A stretch of 64,000 nt of DNA from Neodiprion pinetum (lineage: Eukaryota > Arthropoda > Insecta > Hymenoptera > Diprionidae), in NCBI RefSeq assembly GCF_021155775.2, contig NC_060236.1, positions 30,284,348 to 30,348,347 on the forward strand, written 5' to 3'. Below the pieces are notes generated by a model. The model was not told the DNA's origin. It saw nothing but the letters and a program-made list of their open reading frames with translations, and made no database searches. The position numbers and the translations under genes were made by a program. How positions within the stretch are numbered: the stretch's first letter is position 1; each line of letters opens with the position of its first letter. This document shows positions 23,959 to 37,681 of this stretch, piece after piece.

Positions 23959-26060
23959 ATAACCGTGAATTATCGTTTCCGTTCTTCGATCGTCTCCCGG
24001 CTTGTTATAACAGACCACAATTGCCGGTACGTCGCACGGGATGGAGAAAGCTGGCAATCGATACCCCGACCCCATGAATTTCCGCCCATTCTTAGCACCC
24101 CCGTGTCTCACGGTGTTGCTGCAATAACATGTGGAAGAACTGACGAGATCAAAGGATAAGTTGAAAGCTTTTGTGTGTCGCGGTGCGCCGCCGAATGACT
24201 CTGCCGTCGTTTCAAGGTATAAGAGAAGCACCACCCGTCATCCGAGATACGTTCACGGGTCACCTGGACCTCTCCCACAGCTCCTCTATCTTACTCGACC
24301 CTTCCGTTCCTCCCCTTTCTTTTCCTTCTATTTTTCCCATTCCCACTCCCATTCGCATTCCCATGCCGAGCTCCTTCCCGCCGTTATCCTCGTTTACGCC
24401 CATAGGTGCCACCAACAGTTACCACTTCATCCCGGATACAACGTGCGTAGCACAGATCGATCAACCCCTCTCACGAAAAATTTCATCTTGTCCTACCGCC
24501 ACTCCCACTAACTCACTCTCTATGTCTATTCCCTCTTCCCTTGAGGCTGTACCGCTGTGGGGATTCGAAATTAGTACATGGTCACTTATACCTGCAAGAT
24601 TCTTCTTCCGGACGAGGTGTAACGATGCGATGGACGTGCGATCAAGTTTATTATCCAAGTTAACGCACGGTCGAATCACATACCTTTTTACACCGTTACC
24701 GCTAGAAGATGAAGTCGATTGATCGGAGAGTGATTGAAAGAGGCGTATTGGATTCGAAACCGGTAGCTGAATACCTGCCGCCAATCTTTGGACGCTCACG
24801 AATGTAACTACGACGTCGTCAATTTACAGTCGACAGTGTACAAATTGGTTGTAAATTGACTTGTAGTCATCGGAAAACAGTAAAACGAAACTGAAATTTT
24901 AATAATTACCAAATCCTGTTGATCCTAATAGATTCGCGATATAGGGAGTTCCATGTGGTACTAGTTTCTGTTGGAACTTGGTCTTTGATTAGTTAAACAA
25001 TAGTTGGCATTTCGACGAGAGCGCTACTTTGGTTTCCAGACAATTCGGCTGTCTCGATGAAAAAGAACATTTATCGCGACAGGGATTTAACCGTGCAGCT
25101 GACATTAGAAGAAAAATCCGATCCGTGAAAATGGTTCGATCCTAGCAATATCCGGAATGGAAGGTAAAGCCGAATCGTGTTATACCCGAAAAAGGTAATA
25201 GCCTATCGGATCCTAAGCCCACAGGAAGCGAGACCGCCGCAGCGCGTCGTTGGTAAGAGTGTGCGAGAGTAAAACAGAGGGGAAAAGGTTTAGCAGAAGA
25301 GTAGGTAAAGGATGCTGAGCGAAGAAGAAGAGTCAATGACTGGTGAGAATCGCTCGGGTGAAATAGCCAATGATCTATAGCACTCGACTCGATGGAATGC
25401 TTTGGGTGGACAGATCAGAGATCCAAATCCACCAACCTCCCGAGACTTGGGAATATGAAGAAGAAAACGGCTGAGACATCTGTCTCGCTGTTCCAAGTGT
25501 CGAAATTAAACATGACGCTCCGTGCGGCATGTTGGAGAAGTTGATCGATACCTTTGATCTACTTGTTCCCCCTGATCGCGAAATAGTTTCCACATGCTTC
25601 ATCCGCCTCCCGTTGCCACAGCTTCGCGGAGTCCTTAAAGAGTCCCCGGAGAAGGGGGAACAGCGTCTCCATCAAATTTGCATCGAGTCTCGCAACTTTG
25701 AGGGCGAGCTGGTCGTCGTTCATTTCTTCCCGGAGTGTAGCCCGTCGATTATGAGGGGTAAAAGTGAGCCCGCTTTCATCGATCGCTCCCAGCTCCTGCA
25801 ACCGTCCTGAAGGTCTTTAAGAGGAAGGCCAGTATATTTCACGGAAAACCTTAGAGCGCAGTGTCCCGAGTTAGCTGGTACCTTCGTTATGGACTCTGGC
25901 TAGGAACGAGATAAACTGGGTCACCGGCTGCCAGTTGCATTCACCAGGAACTTGGCGGTAGGTGTTCCCGGATCCTTAAACTACTCGGCTAATTTACCAC
26001 AAAATTCTAAAGTCTCCTGCACACAACGGGCCAGTGTACACTTGCTATCGTTTAGTAGTT
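22601..26060. other. Moderate-GC stretch with unrecognised minus-strand frames
   Basis: Two minus-strand open frames (about 22,618-23,016 and 25,559-25,801) have balanced amino-acid composition but match no family I know and lack clear splice context. The second contains an amphipathic stretch beginning NDDQLALKVARLDANLMETL. The 183-codon + frame at about 24,171-24,722 is Pro/Ser-rich because it runs through pyrimidine-rich DNA downstream of a (CT)n microsatellite, and I do not regard it as coding. Confidence 0.3.
23906..23957. repeat. (CT)n microsatellite
   Basis: About 50 bp of uninterrupted CT dinucleotides. The tract inflates overlapping frames on both strands (Ser-Leu repeats on one, Arg-Glu repeats on the other). 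Confidence 0.95.
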
Positions 26061-29000
26061 CTCTTTGAGAAAGCTTGTACCGCTGTACCTACAAGAGTAA
26101 CCTTTGAGTAGGTACACGCGGAAATTGTCTGGAGATAGTTTAACGAAGAGAATCCTGCGGCCTGGTCTACTTGCGAAACGTCGTTTTACAGATGATTCGT
26201 ACAACGTCGAGCGAAGGAGGAAAAAGGCAAAGAGTTCGAGTTCCTCGAGGATAAGATGATTATGTGTACAAATGCAACGTTGCAATTAGGACACAATTTT
26301 CCAGCCATGTGCTTGTATGAACATAACAAAATTGTATGACGTTAATATAATTGTACGGAGTTACGAAGGATGGTAAGCCGGGGTAAAATGAAAAAAATAA
26401 GAGGAAAAAGAAAAACTTTCTCGTTTACCAACGACTTTTATAACTGTAATTAGGCGCTAATTGCTTTTTACGCAATTCCCGAGCACACAGCTTTCGGTGT
26501 TAAACATTCCCGGTTATATGCGTGCAGGGTATATAAGAATAATGTATATTATACGTGTATATATGAAGGGAAGTTTGATGGATTCTTGGAATAGGAAATT
26601 GGCTCGTGAGTTTTGATGAAATTTAAACACCATTAGACGTCCCTTCATGCTCTGATCGTTCATCTATTCTTCGACCCGGTTGTTTCCAGACGATGAACAT
26701 CCGCGCAAGCGGTTCACCCTCGTTAGGACGATGTAATAACAGCGTAGACACTCGATTCTCCCTGCGGACTCGTGTATCAATTAATCAGTAGGGATTAAAG
26801 CGCGTGTAACAACGTTTGAAAACCATCAAATCGAATATTAACCAACGGGTTACACCGCGAGTTCGAGTCACGAGGAATGCGACGCACAGCTCAAAGGTGC
26901 AAAGTTCACGAATAATAGAAGAAACCTGAAGAGAAGAAGAGTGAGAATCGAGATTGCGATATGAAGAAGCATAGGTATAAAATGAAAAAGAAGCTTCGAG
27001 TGCGGACTGGGTTGATAAAACAAAATCTCACTTAGGGGGACCTGCACTGCAGGGTAGGTACAGCGGGGAAAAGCAATGGCATCAGTGGTTGGCTGCGGAG
27101 AGGAATGGAAAGAGACGTAGAGGATAAGAGAGGGCTGGAGTTCCAGAGACTAGCCAAGAGTCACGTTTGCCCTCGGCAAGAAGCTTCGAAGCTGAGTGGA
27201 TGCGTTGTTCCTAGAAAAGCACCCCTTTGAGCCGTAAACCTCCGAGGAGTGGTCCTGAAACACCTTAACTTCACCTTCGTTCTGTCGTATCCTTTATGCC
27301 CAATGGACGCGACTAATGGACCGAGTGGTCCCGGACAATTTTATGGTTATCAAGTTCGCGGCCCCACCCATCAGTGCTTAAATACTTTCCCCGAGAGTCT
27401 AAACAGCGAAGTGCCTTGATGGGTAAACTTTGCTTTTTTAATGCAGTTGACGTCGAAAACCGCGCACGCGCAATAAGCGGGACGTAATGGACAGCCGAGG
27501 AAACGCACCGATCCAAATAGCAAAGTGGATTCCGGAGGTCAACTCATTTACTACCGACGACGCAACCTGGGTAAGCTGTAGTTAGCTGGTTCAAGCCGGA
27601 TTAGAGTAGGTAGAAGCACAGGTATACACATGTACACGGTAAGGCGCCGCCGTCACTCTTTTAGTTTTATTCCATGCGACCGGAGCGGTTGGTTGGTATT
27701 CAGTCACCGAGCAATTAGTTGATGTTTTTACGAGGGTCTCTCTATTTATTTCACTGCAATTCCTGCCGCTGGTGTATACCGCAGCTCTTGCAGTAGCAGT
27801 TATTTCTCTCTACCTCCTCCCTCCCCCCTCGCCCCTCGCTCTCTCTTTAACAGTGAACTCCGAGTAGGTACTTCCGGCAGTTCCGATTTACTGAAAATTA
27901 AACGAGCCAGCATAAGTGACAACCGTCGACCAGGAACCTAAACGGAACCATGGAGATGGGTCGGGAACCATTAGAATGGAGGAAAAATAAAAGAATCAAT
28001 CAGACCGAGGCTTAAGGCGACATGCCCTCATCCTTTGCCGGAATAGGGGCTCCGCTGATCCCTCAGCTAACTAGATTGCTATTTACATAGAACGTTTCGC
28101 AAGCAACCTCTTCTTACCCCTCCAGCAGTTGAGGGGAATAAACTGCGGGAATCCCCCGGCCGCGGCAGTCAGCTTCCAGCTAGCGGAGCCAAGACGTACA
28201 CCTAATTAGGGCCTACACGCGAATTTGAGAAAGCCCTGGCGAATGTATAGGAGCTATATTCACTTCGCGAAACCCATACTCTCCGCGTGGATTTTCACGA
28301 ATTGAGGCTTCCATTTAATTACATTTTGTCTCGTGACTCCAGACCCGAAAATAAACCAACCTTGGGGGATAAATTCATCGTCGCGCCGATCCTCGAAGGC
28401 TTTCTGCCACGCGGTATTTTGCGAACGATTCCAGTCTCCGAATATATAAATAACCCATCCTTCAAGGGCAAACAAACCATCGACATATCGGTTGGTACTC
28501 TCGTTTTCCGTCTCCACGCCTGGTCTTAGAACCCGTGTACTTTACCAGAAGTTAATTATTGGCTTAGGGGATTGTTTAGTTAAGATATCGAGGTATATAC
28601 TACAATTACATTAAGTTTAAGCTGACTTTCAAACTACGATGTAACTAATTTATGTTTATAAAAGAGCTCGAACCGCGGGGTTTGCTAGTCGCAGAGCTTT
28701 GCATTATGTATTTAAGCTCAGTTTGTAGAGCGGTGAAAATCGAAAACTGTCCTATTTTTATTTTTTACTTATTTATTTCTTTTTTTTCTTCCTTTTTCTC
28801 TTTTTCAACCATTCTTCAATTCGCACAAACCAAACGATGTAGAATTTTCCTGGACCTGAAGGCCTAGCGTAGCGACAAGTTTAAATTAGTGGAACGGGAG
28901 GAGGGAAAAAAAAAGATAGAAGGCTTTCCGATGCTTGTTATATTACGAAAAAAAGCTTCAATCGTGAAATGATACTTTTTTCACATCCGGCGATGCGAAC

Positions 29001-32000
29001 AACATATCAATGTGAACTTTTCACACATTGACTGTCGACAGTTTTCTGGACTTTTTATTTTATTCTTTTATTCTTTCTTTCTTTCTTTCTTTTTGTAGTT
29101 CTATCCTCCAACCGTCAACGCCCTTTGTTTCAACAATCCCGGAGTAAAACGGCGTGATATATATAATGAAAAGTTTTTCCTGTTACCAAGCGAAACTGAG
29201 GCAAAAGTTTTGTTTCCTGCAGCAAGTCGAGCAGCTAATCGTTGGATGTCTTACTCCGAAAGTCCCACTTTCGCTGTTAGGATGAAATTTGTACCCCCTG
29301 TAAACTCCTTATTCGACTTTGCAAGCGTACTTTATACATATGTATATGCAGTACATACCTTCAGCTACGAAATATATTCATGCCGAGGGTAGTGGAACTC
29401 GCGCTACAGCAATAAGACGTGTCTAAATTACCCATAGAGTTTCTCTCCAATTAGCCAAATTAATGAGCAACTCACAACGACAACTTGTAACTAAACGATG
29501 AAACGCAGAGTGAGGCATTTGTAGTACCTATAAATACATATATACTACAGTGGGAAGATCCTCAATCTCTGCTAATAATAACCGTATACATTGCTGCACT
29601 CGACTATTTAACATCGCCAGCACATTACACTAGGACTTTCCTCATTTAGCGTGTTGACGAATTTTTTCCACTCCACCCCTAAAATCAACTTCAAACATTT
29701 TAAAAACAATTGCCTAATATCTTCAGATTTTTATCTCAACTCTAAGATAATCCACTTCGCGATCGAAGTTTCTTACGGAAATAATATGGAAAAAACCTTT
29801 TTTCTCAGTGTATATTTTATTTTTCGTGTAACGATGTTCCAAAAAATCCGTAACTGCGAGGTCTTAGTCGGCATTAGTGCTACTATCCGAAAATGCAGCT
29901 TACGAAAGTGGACTGAAATATTCCGGATGCTGCAGATCGGTGAGAATCGAGGTGAAGAGAATGGAGGGACTGTAGAGAGAGTGTCGCAAACTCCCTCGAG
30001 CCCCAAATGTGACCGCGTCAAGGTTTCGTATCAATCGGCATTACCGGTTGCTCCCAATCGACTGACATCGGATAGGATGGGCGATCAAGACGATCGGCGA
30101 AATTGTTTATCGGTATAAAAAGTCGTCGAGTGCCTCAGGCGCATGGTCCAATTGAAAGGAGGCAGCTTATGATGTAGTTTTTGAGGACTCGACAGCCAGC
30201 GCGACGCCCCTGTAACGAGAATTTCAGGGGGCGGCGAGGCGAGGGAAGCAGGTAAGCCTGCCAGGACGGAGGTTACAGATCCTTCTATTGCCCTACAGGG
30301 AAATCAAGGATACCTTGGCACCGTCGGCCGAGCGGTGGAGGAACCACCGTCGAACCACACGCGCTCAACAGTTCAACAAAACGAAGTTAAACCTACCTCG
30401 CTTCTCTTTTTCCCCACCAACGGAGAATCAAGTTTAAGTTTTTGAATTTTCTTTGTCTCGCCGAAAAGAGAAGGCCCAGTTTGATGGCAGAAATCTCCGC
30501 GAAGATGTTTTTTGAACGGTATCAGGTCCGTTCCTTCGATTAATGGGGAATAACTTGGAGTAATATCTTTTTTGTACCAGGCTGATTCAAATTTTCATTC
30601 ATTACGGTAACGGGGTTACACCATCCAGATGCAAGGAGATGCAGTGCGAGTGTATTCAAGCTCGATAAGTAAAACGAGCGAGCAAACTTGATTATTATGC
30701 GGTAGGTACGGTGAAAATTTTAAGCCGTTAAGAAGCGCGCAATTTTCGACGCAGAAATTTAATTACACTTGAAACTTGATTAAATATTTCGTATAGAATA
30801 TTGAAAACTTTGTCAATTTCTTCTGTTACATCGCGAATGGTCGAGAAATAACAGAACGAATAACGCGAAATGGATCATTTGAGGTATCGGAAAAGAAAGG
30901 GGAGGTAAATTTTATTGGTTATATAATACGGTATATACAGTGGGAAATGTCGGTGCCAAAACGCTCCCCCGAATCTCAATAACATCCTGTCAGGAGAGGC
31001 GAGTAAATCTTCAGGTTTAAGAGGGCATAAACCTGTCGTACTTATTAAATTCAGTCCTTTCCCCGAATCGTTTCCGGAACGGTGCAAAGGGAGGCGGAAA
31101 CCACGACGATAGAAACAATTTTCTAAAGGTGGGTACCTGCAACATTCGAGAAGGAGAAACACGCGATTAAAGGAGGCTCGGTACACAGCCCAAGGTGGCG
31201 TATACGACAATAAACCACCGGAAGATCACAAGGACAAGAACATTGTAATTGCCGATCTCGGTGTCTCGGCGCTCATCCGCGAATCTCCGGAATTCAAGGC
31301 ACTCGAAATTAATCTAAATTTTTGTTGTCCTTCATGAGCCTGGGCTCGCCTCAAAAGTAAATTGAACTGCCAGAGACTGCCAGAAGAAATTCAAAATTAA
31401 AGGACGGTCCAAAAGCGATACAGTCGGTGAATTAAAAAGCCTTAAAACAAACGAGCTGCTCTTACGTCCGCCATATTGTCAACGGTAGATCAGTTTAGGG
31501 AAAATTTCCCGACTATCGAGACTCGGTACACTTCGTGCAAGCCGTCAGACCTTCGCTGTCTCGCAACAAGTTAATACGCAACGAAAATTCCGGCGAAAAA
31601 CAAGCTTCGAAATTAAATAACGGCTAGGTTAGGATTTACGCATTTTCCACCGCAAGATGGCGGAGCTCGCGCTCCCGTTCCGATGATAATAACTCAATCC
31701 TCCTATCGAACGGACGACAAGACGCGGGGAATACACCCCGGGCAATCTACATCCCAGGTGCAAGCCCGTAAAGCACGGATCCTGTCGATATAACCATAAA
31801 CCATCCCTCATAAATTAAACACTATTTAATATCGGTTATCCATCTCGCCGCGGGACGCTACCGCCGTGCCGAGTTCTGGCTACCGGGGAATCCCCTTCAC
31901 AGTTAAAGCTGCGCCTCCTCTGCACGCGCCGCGTTCCTCTCGCACCGCATCGTCATAATATCGCCCATTGACGCAGCGGGGATTCCCCGGCTACGTTCTA

Positions 32001-35000
32001 CCCGCCACATACCTGCCGCTTCTGCTGCTGCTACTGCAGCTCCGCGTGACGTGGCGTGCGCGTTCAATCGAAACTTTTCCAGTTTCCCGGCTAGTCTCCT
32101 ATATCTTTTTTCAACAAACTTTAAACGCAGTTTTTCTCAGGAATTATATTCACGGATACGAGAAACCGAATTTCGAATTCCACTTTGACCGATCACCGGT
32201 CTTTTACAACCTCGCCGTAAATTCCTCGCAATATATACTATGTCTGTACTGTTAATTGATAATGCTAGTGAACACAAACATCATGTTTTACAAGGTAATT
32301 TCTTGGAGTAAAAATATCGTCTTGCGACAAATTTGGACGTATTATCATTTAATGTGTTTTTTGTGTATAAAAATCTGAACATCCCAAACGTGAAATTTAT
32401 TTTGCAGTAGAGCCTCAGAACCTGCCGATAGCACGCGTTTTTTCAACATTTTCAGTCATGCGTGACTAAAGAATAAGTTGTTTATTTTTTGTTTATTTTT
32501 TTTTTTTTTGTCAAAAAGTAGACATTTCGTAGTGTATCCCGAAGTTGCAAGAGCGTGGTGAAATGGGATTATAATTAAACCGATATAATGCGTATTCTAT
32601 ATCCAATTATATTATACAATACATAATATAATACTTTCAGAAAATTTTTGATTCCTGGAATATTTCATATTCTAGTCGAAATTAAATCCGCTCTAAAAGC
32701 CGACCAAAATATGTTGTATCGATCCATAAACTTGTAAAAATATCTCGTCTCTCCTGTTACTGCAAACAGGAACGCTAACTGTTTAAAAAAACAAAGAACG
32801 AAGAATAAGAAGAGCCGGAACGAGCTTTGAATTTTTTCGCAACGAACTTATCGGTTGAGCGTTGTAGAAAATTGATGTCGGTAATTGAAACGAAGTAATT
32901 TTCTCGAAGTACATACAACAGCTTCTAGGTTATAACGAAGGATCCGCCTCTTTTGAGATATTATACCTGTATAGTATACACGTATAATAACGGGAGTGCA
33001 GATGATTGAAAGAAACGTTTTGCTCGTTAGCAGCGCGTTTCGAGGATCGTTCAGGGGGCGGGAATTTCCGGGATTCGGAACATGCTCACGTAACAAGGTT
33101 AAATTAAATTACGCGGTACAGCGATACACGATGCGAAGGGGGCGCTGCAGGTTTTGGGTTTCGGGTATAAGGGGTATAAGACACATGCCGGTCGGGTCGT
33201 ACATACCCAGAATACACCGCGGGACGTAGTAACGCGTTTTCGAGACGGAACACCCCCTGCACAATATTCCCGCGAGTCGTGATTCTACCTGTGTGACCAT
33301 AATTCATACACGCTACAGCGATATGTGCGACCGCCTCCTGCCGCCCCTTAATCTCTCGCACTATACAGCACATACCACCCGGGGCTTTATACATGTTACA
33401 CACATACCCGCACTCTATGTACCGTAGATACGTACATATCGGAACCCGGGAAGGTAGATAGAACCGTACATACAGGATATGTAGATAAATACGCACCTCC
33501 CATACGCAAACAGGACCAGCTACGGGGCCACGGGGTGTTTTATTTTCATTTTCTTTCCTCCTTCCATCTGTCAAAATGAAGAGAAATGCTCTGAACACGT
33601 TCTCTGAATTGGTTATATAAACGCGGTAAGAGTTCAACGAACTTTTTTTTTATACGGTTAATCCTAACATTCATCTAGGGTGACAAAAAAATAGTATCTG
33701 CGAGCCTTTTTGTTTCATTTTCATTGTTCTGTTTTTTTTTTGTTTTTTTTTTTACAATTCTTTCTTCTCCCATTTTTCACCGGACCAAAGTCAATGCGGA
33801 ATTCGATCGACGTCAAAGTTTCATATCTATATACATACTTTTACCGAACATTGACGCAATTTAGAAATTGTCACGTATTCCTGCCCAGGAATAGTTCTCG
33901 GTTCGAAGGATCCTGCGGTACGAGACGCGTCCTTTGATAATATGGTCAATGAAATTTCGATTCACACTTTGACGGCAATGCTGTGTCTTTTCAAATATAT
34001 GTGTAAAAATGTAATGCTACTCGAATATCGAATTCTGCGAATAAAATGATGAAATAAAAGATCGGGGAGTCTGAATGAATTAAATTTTCCACGTGAAATG
34101 ACACCGGACATGCATCAATAAGTTCTGTTGTGTGCCTTACAACTTCTTGGGATCGAAATTTAGAAAAATTTTCTATTCCCAATATCGTCATTTTTTTTTA
34201 CTTTTACATTGTACAAAGGTGGAGGCTGAGTTTGATCGCGCAAAGAGAACGTTTGATGTGGTTCAAAAGTTGGAAATATTTCTTTAAACGGGAATATGCC
34301 TTGTGCGTGTTTTTTTCTTACTTTTTCCCCTTTTTTTTTTCTTTTTTACACCGCAATTTTTGGCTTCCGTCAAGACAAATTTAACGACCTGTGACAGAAC
34401 AGCATTTTCACGGTTAACCCTCCGTTAGTCACGCCTTTTGAAGTTGGAGATTGCCGAGTTTCCCTCAGTGCCTACTCATATATACATATATACGTATACA
34501 TGATCCAACGCCAAGAAAGGAGACTGAGAGCATGCCCAGCGTCAGAAATTGAATACCGTTGAAAATGTGTAGGGGAAAAAAGGTGAAAATCAAGATAGAC
34601 ATTCCTTACGAAATAGCTGTTTTGCAGAAGTGAAAAAAAAATGCGCCGAAGAAAACAGAGGAGAACTCAATATTCCTGACGTAATAAACTCGTACAAAAG
34701 CTTTGCGTTTTCAGTGTAGATGCGGATGATGATTTCGCTACGGCAGCAGTTGTGATAACAAAACGCTGGGGTCAAATTGAAACTTTTATATAAATATGCA
34801 AAGATGGAGTGCCAGAAATATTTTTGGTTTTAAAATCCGCGACATTGTTTTCTAATACCTATTCACTGAAAATTTCTTCTCGAGATTCTATATTCTAGAT
34901 CGATAACTATATAATCACACTAATTGCAGGTGTGCTGCTTGTACTGTGACAATTTTTTGCGATAGGCTATTCACTTACAGATCAAGTGAGGAGCGTTTAA

Positions 35001-37340
35001 AACGTTTCAATGATTTCAACCGATTACAGATGATTTTAATTTCTAAGATATCCATTGATTTCGAGCAACTATTACCGTGATTTCAAAAGATTTCCAATCC
35101 GTTCGTACTACAACTGATTGTTGCTTGGAACTCGAACGATTTCAAGTAAGTCCTAACCAATTTCTCAGAAGTCGCTTGACACAAGGTCCTTTGCGATATT
35201 CAAGAATTGAACAGCCCCTCGCTTTCCAGTAATTCGAACAACCTTATAACACCCGTTATTGCACCGACGCGATAACAATTTCACTATATAATCGTCCATT
35301 AACCATTATATGATGAATAAAATTTCGTCCTCAATGAATCGCAAGCATAACAATTAACGCTTCACCCGTTACGTGAAGTAAATTTGTGGATATATGTGCG
35401 CGCGTTACACTCGGGCGTATCATAAAAACAAGGGGTGGATATCCAAACAGCCGCATTTCTCCGGTCTGATTCCTTCGGGCGTACGGAAAGGGGTGGTTTT
35501 GCGGTTTAAGCAAAACAACGCCGCTTTGTTTTTGCAATTAACATCCGCTTACGTATAATACTCGCGTGGAAATTCAAGGAGAAATTATTCGGAGGGTGTC
35601 AACCGCAGGAGGTACCGGCTCTCCCCCACCTCCCTACCACCACCCCCTCTCTGACCACGTGACCGTGTCACGTGCGAAAGGCCTAAGGGTGGAAGGCTCC
35701 GCTGTTTTCATCCCCTGACGACATGACGACAGGCCAAACGGACCGGTCGAACGTCATCGAGGGTGGAGGGCGTACAGCTACGTCCGAATAACCCAGCATC
35801 CCTGCAGGGTCGCATCACCCTCCACCGGGTGGAGCTCAGGTCCGAAATTGCCTCCAAGCCCAATACAATAACTCTCTTAATCCACTTTCAAGCCCGCATT
35901 ATTTACTCCGAGGTGCAGACGGGGCAACGCCTTCGTTTCACACTTTCTTCTCTCGTAACCGGTGACCCTGCATCTTTACCTGTTGGACGCAGCCTGCCAA
36001 GTTAATGTGGAAATTTGCAACTGTCATTTATTTCGATACCGGCGGTGGGATTATTGTTGCAATGGATAATGGTGATCAATTCGATTTTGGGAATTACCGT
36101 CGATCGTGATTCGGATAACTGTGAAATTGCAATACACTAATTGTAAGATCACGTACAGGGAAAAGTAGAATAAACTGTATATGATCATTTTTTATCCCCA
36201 TCGTCATCTGAATATGTATAATAAAATCTTCCACGAACTTCTGAAATTCGTATTTTGTTCGTTAGCTTGTCGAAAATTGAAATTTCGATTAGTTTTCAAA
36301 GAACCTATTTTCCGACACATACTCTTACAGTGGCTTGAAAACGTAAGGATTCGTCGTAATTGGAGGAAGTAAATTTCAACGGAAACCAATACTTTTCTTA
36401 CATCTGAACCATGATATAAGTTATACAAAGTAAAAACGTGCGCTCAGCTTTAATACGTATGCCAGGAGGCAACCGACTGATGAACTTCCGCCTATTCCCA
36501 TCAGCCGGAAGTCACATGAAGTTTCTTTGCACCGAGTTAAGTGAGACCAACCAGAAACTGAGCTAAGCTTTATACTTGTATCCATGTTACACACGTACTG
36601 ATAGAAAATGGCAACAACACTTGCAATTAGCGTTTCAGTATAACAGCCGCAAGGTATCTGGCTTTGCGAGGTGTTGCCGGCTTGATTGGAGCAGAAATTA
36701 ACTTAGAAAAAGAATAATAATAATGATAATGATAAAAAGAAGTATAAAAAGAAGACGTAGAACAAGAAGCAGAAACAGCAGCAGCAGCATCAGCAGCAGC
36801 TTCAGGCTACAGGAATAAATTCTTGTTTAGAGACTTGTTTTTATCATGCAAAATTACTTTCAAGAGCTGTGTATAAAGATCTCTCTTAGAAAAAGTTGCA
36901 AAAAAGTTGTCGGTTTTTCAGAAATTTAATGCCGGTATAACGTCGGGCTTTTCTGATATTTTACACCGCAGGGCTAACAAATTCCATCAAAACCCATCGA
37001 GCTCATTGACGTAGCAGCATTAACAGTAAACTTTGGCTCGTGGATACCCGAAGAATGCGAGTAACTTATTTTCTGTTCCGTCGAGCAAATCAGGGAGAAA
37101 AATCCAGTCTGGCAATCAGGAAAAATGCGAGATGCGGAAGAGCGTCAACTCCGATCCTTGGTGTCTGTACCTATATTAATAAAACTCAATTCGCGAAATC
37201 TCTTGGATTCCCAACTTTCCAAGGATTCGCGGCTTTTAAAGCGTAAGGTGTTACGGTATGCATTCGAACGGTCGAAACGTTCATAAATACGTTACTACAG
37301 CCGTGGATGAAGTGGCTTGAGAATAATCGGAGGATAAAAA
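26061..37340. other. Gene desert, no supported exon
   Basis: About 11 kb without a recognisable coding exon. The longest open frame (177 codons, minus, about 33,104-33,637) is rich in Tyr, Arg and Cys with no recognisable domain and is probably chance. Items visible are a (TTTC)n tract near 29,070-29,092, a pair of CACGTG boxes at 35,656-35,661 and 35,669-35,674, and a cluster of AAT/GAT/AGC triplet repeats at about 36,704-36,805. The segment 34,990-35,170 is rich in 'gatttc' words like those near 1.1-1.5 kb. Confidence 0.4.
36704..36805. repeat. Compound trinucleotide repeat cluster
   Basis: Interrupted runs of (AAT), (GAT), (AAG) and (AGC) follow one another over about 100 bp. There is no open frame of note through it. 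Confidence 0.75.
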
Positions 37341-37681
37341 TGTAGTTTCATTTGGACTGTCGCCAGAGTTGCAGACCCGCACTCTCGATCTATGGCGACC
37401 CGGACCGTTACTCAGTAAGAGACTTGGGCAAGCAACGAGGAATCTCGGACGCCGAAGGAAGGAAATGACTCTGGCCAAGTGCACCAGTTCAAAAACAAGC
37501 CCTCCGGCGATGAAGCCATTTATGCAGCGCTTTGAGGAAGCCGGTAATACGTGGTCCATGCGGATGCCTGAAATGCCAGAAGTAGGAAGTACATCAAGCA
37601 GAAATATACCCTCCGATCTTCATCCTAAAATTAGCCGAGTTCTGGCGAACGTGAGTACTATATTACACTCTTTACCCTGAT

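Noticed and set aside
23752..24234. A 160-codon minus-strand frame with an Arg-Glu repeat
   Set aside because: The repeat is the (CT)n microsatellite read on the other strand, and the rest is unrecognised.
24171..24722. A 183-codon + strand frame, among the longest in the window
   Set aside because: It runs through pyrimidine-rich, tandem-like sequence (cattcccactcccattcgcat) and encodes mostly Pro/Ser. No domain and no splice context are visible.
30318..30365. 'gtcggccgagcggtgg', resembling the 5' part of a tRNA-Ser or tRNA-Leu
   Set aside because: No proper B box (GTTCGANNC) follows at the right distance and the arms do not pair.
33104..33637. A 177-codon minus-strand frame
   Set aside because: The composition is rich in Tyr, Arg and Cys with no recognisable motif. 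An overlapping frame exists in another phase, so chance is more likely.
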